Shown here: one piece after another, positions 4,956-6,071 of the stretch
How the letters are laid out: every line of letters begins with the position of its first letter
Numbering within the stretch: the first letter of the stretch is position 1
Source: Cyanobacteria bacterium OH_PDB_112
GTDB lineage: Bacteria > Cyanobacteriota > Vampirovibrionia > Gastranaerophilales > CAJFVJ01
DNA: 6,071 nt
Assembly (NCBI GenBank): GCA_023457295.1
Contig: JAEWLZ010000294.1
Location: 1 to 6,071 of the forward strand
Direction: 5' to 3'
Notes under the pieces: model-generated
The model's input: the letters and a program-made list of their open reading frames with translations, nothing else
The model's database searches: none
What the model was told of the DNA's origin: nothing
Program-made: the position numbers and the translations under genes

Positions 4956-5909
4956 ATGAGTGAAAGAAAACTAGTTGGAACAAACGAAATGTTCAAAAAA
5001 GCTCTTGAAGGCAAATACGCTATCGGAGCATACAACGTAAATAACATGGAAATCTTGCAAGCTATCGCAGAAGCGGCAGAAGAAACAAGATCTCCGATTA
5101 TTCTTCAGGTATCAGCAGGCGCAAGAAAATACGCTAATCAAACATACTTGATTAAATTGGTTGAAGCTGCTCTTGCTACAACTACTGTGCCTATTGCATT
5201 GCACTTAGATCACGGTGCTGATTTTGAAATCTGCAAATCTTGTATCGACGGCGGATTTTCTTCCGTTATGATAGACGGTTCAAGATTTGACCTTGAAGGA
5301 AATATAGCTATCACAAAACAAGTTGTTGAATACGCTCATGCAAGAGGAGTTTCTGTTGAAGCAGAACTCGGTAAACTTGCCGGTATCGAAGACGATGTAA
5401 ATGTATCAGCGGCTGACGCTAAATTCACTAACCCTGAAGAAGCTGCAAGATTCGTAAAAGAAACAGGCTGTGATTCTTTGGCTATCGCTATCGGAACAAG
5501 CCACGGCGCTTATAAATTCTCAGGCGAAGCAAAATTGGACTTCAACAGACTTGCCGAAATTAAAAAAGCAGTAAATGAAGCTGTCGGATATGACTTCCCA
5601 ATCGTATTGCACGGTGCGTCATCAGTTCCTGCTGAACTTGTTGAAAAATGCAACAAATACGGCGGCAAACTTCCAAACGCAAAAGGTGTTCCGGAAGAAA
5701 TGCTTTCTTTTGCAGCTAAAAACGGTGTAGCAAAAATCAACATCGATACAGATTTGAGACTTGCTATGACATCTACTATCCGTGAATTCTTTATGGAAGA
5801 ACCAGCAAAATTTGACCCAAGAGAATATATGGGGCCAGGAAGAACGGCTGTTAAAGAACTTGTTAAACACAAAATGCAAGTTTTGGGTACAGCAGGTCAC
5901 GCTGAATAG
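4956..5909 (+). CDS. fba: Class II fructose-1,6-bisphosphate aldolase
   Basis: This zinc-dependent enzyme reversibly splits fructose-1,6-bisphosphate into dihydroxyacetone phosphate and glyceraldehyde-3-phosphate in glycolysis and gluconeogenesis. The start is the ATG at 4956, with AGGAG at 4944-4948 seven nt upstream; an in-frame ATG at 4905 lacks a site and adds residues unlike the family. The 317-aa product shows GAYNVNN (24-30), HLDHG (83-87) with catalytic Asp85 and zinc ligand His86, EAELG (135-139), GTSHG (180-184) with zinc ligand His183, LHGASSVP (218-225) with His219, and the phosphate-binding NIDTDLR (262-268). A block around 234-257 (KYGGKLPNAKG...) makes it longer than the ~285-aa Bacillus type, as in the ~305-320-aa bacterial variants. 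All key residues are present. Codon use looks more uniform than in its neighbours, fitting high expression. Transcribed alone. Confidence 0.96.
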   Translation: MSERKLVGTNEMFKKALEGKYAIGAYNVNNMEILQAIAEAAEETRSPIILQVSAGARKYANQTYLIKLVEAALATTTVPIALHLDHGADFEICKSCIDGGFSSVMIDGSRFDLEGNIAITKQVVEYAHARGVSVEAELGKLAGIEDDVNVSAADAKFTNPEEAARFVKETGCDSLAIAIGTSHGAYKFSGEAKLDFNRLAEIKKAVNEAVGYDFPIVLHGASSVPAELVEKCNKYGGKLPNAKGVPEEMLSFAAKNGVAKINIDTDLRLAMTSTIREFFMEEPAKFDPREYMGPGRTAVKELVKHKMQVLGTAGHAE

Positions 5910-5927
5910 TAAAATATAAAACTATTT

Positions 5928-5961
5928 AAAGAGGTAAGTTCAAAAAGCTTACCTCTTTTTT
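5928..5961 (+). terminator. Intrinsic terminator of fba
   Basis: AAAGAGGTAAG (5928-5938) pairs perfectly with CTTACCTCTTT (5948-5958) around a 9-nt loop and is followed by a T tract that ends at 5961. It lies 18 nt after the fba stop codon. The A-tract at its 5' side could let it work in both directions. Confidence 0.9.
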
Positions 5962-6031
5962 AATGCAAAAAATCTAGAAATAAATACATTTATCATATAT
6001 TTATTCGATAGTTTTTGCTATTTACAAAATT

Positions 6032-6037
6032 TATAAT
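6032..6037 (+). promoter_or_regulatory. Candidate -10 box near the right edge
   Basis: A perfect TATAAT occurs in an AT-rich stretch after the fba terminator, without a convincing -35. It may serve a gene beyond the window. An 8-bp inverted repeat, AATAAATA (5979-5986) with TATTTATT (5998-6005), lies upstream but is pure A/T. No coding sequence is seen in 5962-6071. Confidence 0.25.
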
Positions 6038-6071
6038 ATAAATGGTTAGTTATATATTCCCCCCTTGAGTT

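Overview
The window is an AT-rich bacterial segment holding six convincing protein genes, one tRNA gene and several transcription signals. The likeliest source is a non-photosynthetic relative of the cyanobacteria (Melainabacteria/Vampirovibrionia, Gastranaerophilales-like). This is an inference. It rests on a DUF3326 protein, a family I know mainly from cyanobacteria and plants, on a tRNA-Ser(UGA) whose layout resembles cyanobacterial ones, and on the low G+C content. No phylogeny was run, so confidence is moderate.

Left block (1-2399, plus strand) is a tight operon. It starts with the 3' part of tilS (tRNA-Ile lysidine synthetase, cut by the window edge). After 3 nt comes hpt (hypoxanthine/guanine phosphoribosyltransferase), which overlaps a DUF3326 gene of unknown function by 4 nt (ATGA). 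tilS-hpt is a classic bacterial pair, usually followed by ftsH; here DUF3326 follows instead. A separate plus-strand gene (2478-3116) encodes a probable permuted papain-fold (NlpC/P60/YiiX-like) cysteine hydrolase with no visible signal peptide.

Middle block (3117-3960). The hydrolase gene converges on a minus-strand gene (3247-3873) for a possible RNase H-fold, DUF429-like protein. The 130 bp between their stop codons is unusual. A perfect 14-bp direct repeat brackets a foldback segment with four mutually complementary A/G- and C/T-rich blocks, probably a bidirectional terminator and perhaps a small repetitive element or its remnant. The minus gene has a -10 box so close to its ATG that its mRNA is probably leaderless. 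A 16-bp palindrome overlaps its -35.

Right block (3929-6071). A tRNA-Ser(UGA) gene with its own promoter is followed by a long structured intrinsic terminator. Next comes an unrecognised small minus-strand protein with a hydrophobic C-terminus (4297-4668). A monocistronic class II fructose-bisphosphate aldolase gene (4956-5909) ends in a textbook terminator. The last ~110 bases are AT-rich and non-coding.

Most genes are housekeeping (tRNA modification, purine salvage, glycolysis). The material most worth a second look is the DUF3326 coupling, the 3117-3260 element, the leaderless gene with its palindrome, and the structured RNA after the tRNA. No CRISPR array, transposase gene or phage gene is present.
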